Assembly (NCBI GenBank): GCA_022614965.1
Contig: JAKEHO010000090.1
Location: 1 to 36,803 of the forward strand
Origin: Gammaproteobacteria bacterium
Lineage (GTDB): Bacteria > Pseudomonadota > Gammaproteobacteria > JAKEHO01
Reading direction: 5' to 3'
Length of the DNA stretch: 36,803 nucleotides
The notes under the pieces are model-generated. The model did not search any database. It had not been told where the DNA came from and saw only the letters and a program-made list of their open reading frames with translations. Both the position numbers and the translations under genes were made by a program. Shown in pieces: positions 35,683-36,803 of this stretch (within the stretch, counting starts at the first letter, position 1; each line of letters opens with the position of its first letter).

Positions 35683-36695
35683 AAACTGCCTTTTTCAATG
35701 AGTTCCCGTTGTCTTCCCGTGAAATCCTCCGAGGCGCTATAACCACTTATGCGCAGTAGATGGTTACGTGCTGCACACTCAACGAGAACGGCAAGATTTC
35801 GCCCTGGCGCTACAGGCAATGTGATCTCCGGTATATCTACCTCGAGGACACGCCGCGTCCTGTAGCTTCCCTCCAACCGATCCAGATCTGCCAAGTGGTC
35901 CTCGTCCATCCGCTCAAGGCCGATAATGAGCCTTAAATACTTGTTGCTCTTGATAGCACTGTCTCCGAATAGCTCCCGCACGTTGATGATCCCTAGGCCA
36001 CGCACCTCCAAGAAATCAGCAAGGGCCTTTGGACAAGTCCCGTTTATGATATCTGGGGCGATATGCGAGAATTGGGGTGCGTCATCTGCAATGAGGCGGT
36101 GCCCTCGGGTAATCAACTCTAAAGCTAACTCGCTCTTACCCACACCGCTTTCGCCTGTGATCAAGACACCGATAGCCATCACTTCCATAAATACGCCGTG
36201 TAGCGTCAATACCTCTGCGAGCAGGTTTGAAAGATAGTACTGCAATGAGTCCATGAGCCGGTTGCCCGACAACTTCGAGACTAAAAGAGGGGTGTTGGTC
36301 TCGTAACATTTGCCGCGCAGGTATTGAGGGATCTCCTGCCCATCCGCGATAATGATGCATGCGGGTTCATGATGGAACAGCTGTCTTAGGGCATCCTGCC
36401 GTGAGATATCTCGCAAGGCCTCAAGATACTTGAGCTCCAGCACGCCAAGAATCTGCACTTGATTCGGATGAATCAGATTTAGATGCCCAACAAGCAATTT
36501 GCTTGAAGTGATTTCCTGCACTTCAGTTCGAGTGGTACCCAACGTATTGATATCGTCGCCAGCGATACTCGGTCGCTTGCTCTTCACACCTTCGGAAGTG
36601 ATCGTCCGCGTTCCCCCTGCCTGACCCGTGATCCAGCGTAGCCCGAGCTTTTCAGCGTGGATTTCGAAGAGTTCCTTGATCGTAATATGCGTCAT
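35679..36695 (-). CDS. hprK: HPr kinase/phosphorylase
   Basis: Bifunctional enzyme that phosphorylates HPr at Ser46 and removes it again. The N-terminal domain includes QEITSSKLLVGHLNLIHP and VQILGVLELKYLE; the catalytic domain has the Walker A GESGVGKSELALEL, ADDAPQFSHIAPDIING, and the HPrK signature EVRGLGIINVRELFGDSAIK. The frame is open to 36788, but the ATG at 36695 fits the family start (THITIKELFEIHAEKLGL), giving 338 residues. It begins four bases after the ptsN stop. HprK is absent from enterics but usual in many autotrophic and plant-associated Proteobacteria. Confidence 0.94.
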   Translation of the reverse strand: MTHITIKELFEIHAEKLGLRWITGQAGGTRTITSEGVKSKRPSIAGDDINTLGTTRTEVQEITSSKLLVGHLNLIHPNQVQILGVLELKYLEALRDISRQDALRQLFHHEPACIIIADGQEIPQYLRGKCYETNTPLLVSKLSGNRLMDSLQYYLSNLLAEVLTLHGVFMEVMAIGVLITGESGVGKSELALELITRGHRLIADDAPQFSHIAPDIINGTCPKALADFLEVRGLGIINVRELFGDSAIKSNKYLRLIIGLERMDEDHLADLDRLEGSYRTRRVLEVDIPEITLPVAPGRNLAVLVECAARNHLLRISGYSASEDFTGRQRELIEKGSL

Positions 36696-36699
36696 GATG

Positions 36700-36803
36700 T
36701 CACTCGCGCGCTGACCAGCGCGTAAGGACCTCGTATAACCCTTCTGCAGTGGACTGAGCTCGGAGATGAGCGAGGAAATCTTCGTCACGGAACATCTGCG
36801 CCA
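36700..36803 (-). CDS. ptsN: EIIA-Ntr (PtsN), C-terminal 34 codons, cut by the window edge
   Basis: Upstream of hprK, the minus-strand frame that ends in TGA at 36700-36702 reads AQMFRDEDFLAHLR, then AEGLYEVLTRWSARE. This resembles the last helices of PtsN (EIIA-Ntr), where an LF-R-D-x-x-x-R-x-L-x pattern is followed by a short acidic or basic tail. Position directly before hprK in the rpoN-hpf-ptsN-hprK-rapZ order of Proteobacteria supports it. The phosphorylated histidine and most of the protein lie outside the window. Confidence 0.7.
   Translation of the reverse strand, partial: AQMFRDEDFLAHLRAQSTAEGLYEVLTRWSARE

Noticed and set aside
1..36803. CRISPR array, prophage, integron, tRNA or rRNA genes, defence island
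   Set aside because: No tandem direct repeats, phage structural genes, tRNA cloverleaf or rRNA sequence was seen; nearly all of the window is core-gene coding sequence.

Overview
The window is a stretch of bacterial chromosome made almost entirely of conserved housekeeping genes. Several gene orders point to Gammaproteobacteria: ubiI/visC-ubiH-pepP-ygfB facing zapB-like-zapA-6S RNA; hisA-hisF-hisI-hisE-tatA-tatB-tatC; polA facing DUF2782-thrB; and ptsN-hprK-rapZ-EIIA-ptsH-ptsI. The hprK/PTS cluster without a sugar permease, together with a tkt-gap-pgk-pyk-class I aldolase block, fits the chemolithoautotrophic or methylotrophic branches of that class better than enterics. No RuBisCO, phosphoribulokinase or one-carbon gene lies in the window, so the lifestyle is inferred. 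I cannot name a genus.

Layout. 1-3076 (minus strand): the activated-methyl cycle, metK-ahcY-metF. metF is cut after about 71 codons and joined to what looks like the tail of a transposase at the window edge. 3131-3691: a thioredoxin-fold protein, divergent from metK. 3692-11060 (plus): transketolase, GAPDH, PGK, pyruvate kinase and class I fructose-bisphosphate aldolase, preceded by a leader rich in inverted repeats. 11165-12052 (minus): purC. 12331-13576 (plus): a VOC/glyoxalase-fold protein and speD. 13633-17967 (minus): two ubiquinone hydroxylases, pepP and a frameshifted ygfB. 18162-19453 (plus): zapB-like, zapA, 6S RNA and an EVE-domain protein. 19529-21049 (minus): ilvA. 21151-22040 (plus): rpiA and a DUF2905 membrane protein. 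22122-26058 (minus): the his-tat operon behind a good sigma70-type promoter. 26205-28907 (minus): polA. 29201-30655 (plus): DUF2782 protein and thrB. 30726-36803 (minus): mgtE, then the regulatory PTS cluster ending in a partial ptsN.

How the genes work together. metK/ahcY/metF, speD and the UbiI/UbiH hydroxylases link to S-adenosylmethionine and quinone metabolism. tkt/gap/pgk/fba and rpiA cover most of the sugar-phosphate interconversions shared by gluconeogenesis, the pentose phosphate pathway and the Calvin cycle. EI, HPr, an EIIA-Man-like protein, EIIA-Ntr, HPr kinase and RapZ form a signalling rather than a transport PTS.

I found no phage, CRISPR array, tRNA, rRNA or defence island. 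The points most worth a second look are the structured region before tkt, the metF/transposase junction, the single-base frameshift in ygfB, the purC leader hairpin, and the 51-bp inverted-repeat structure between polA and the DUF2782 gene. Nothing amounts to a demonstrated new biological system.
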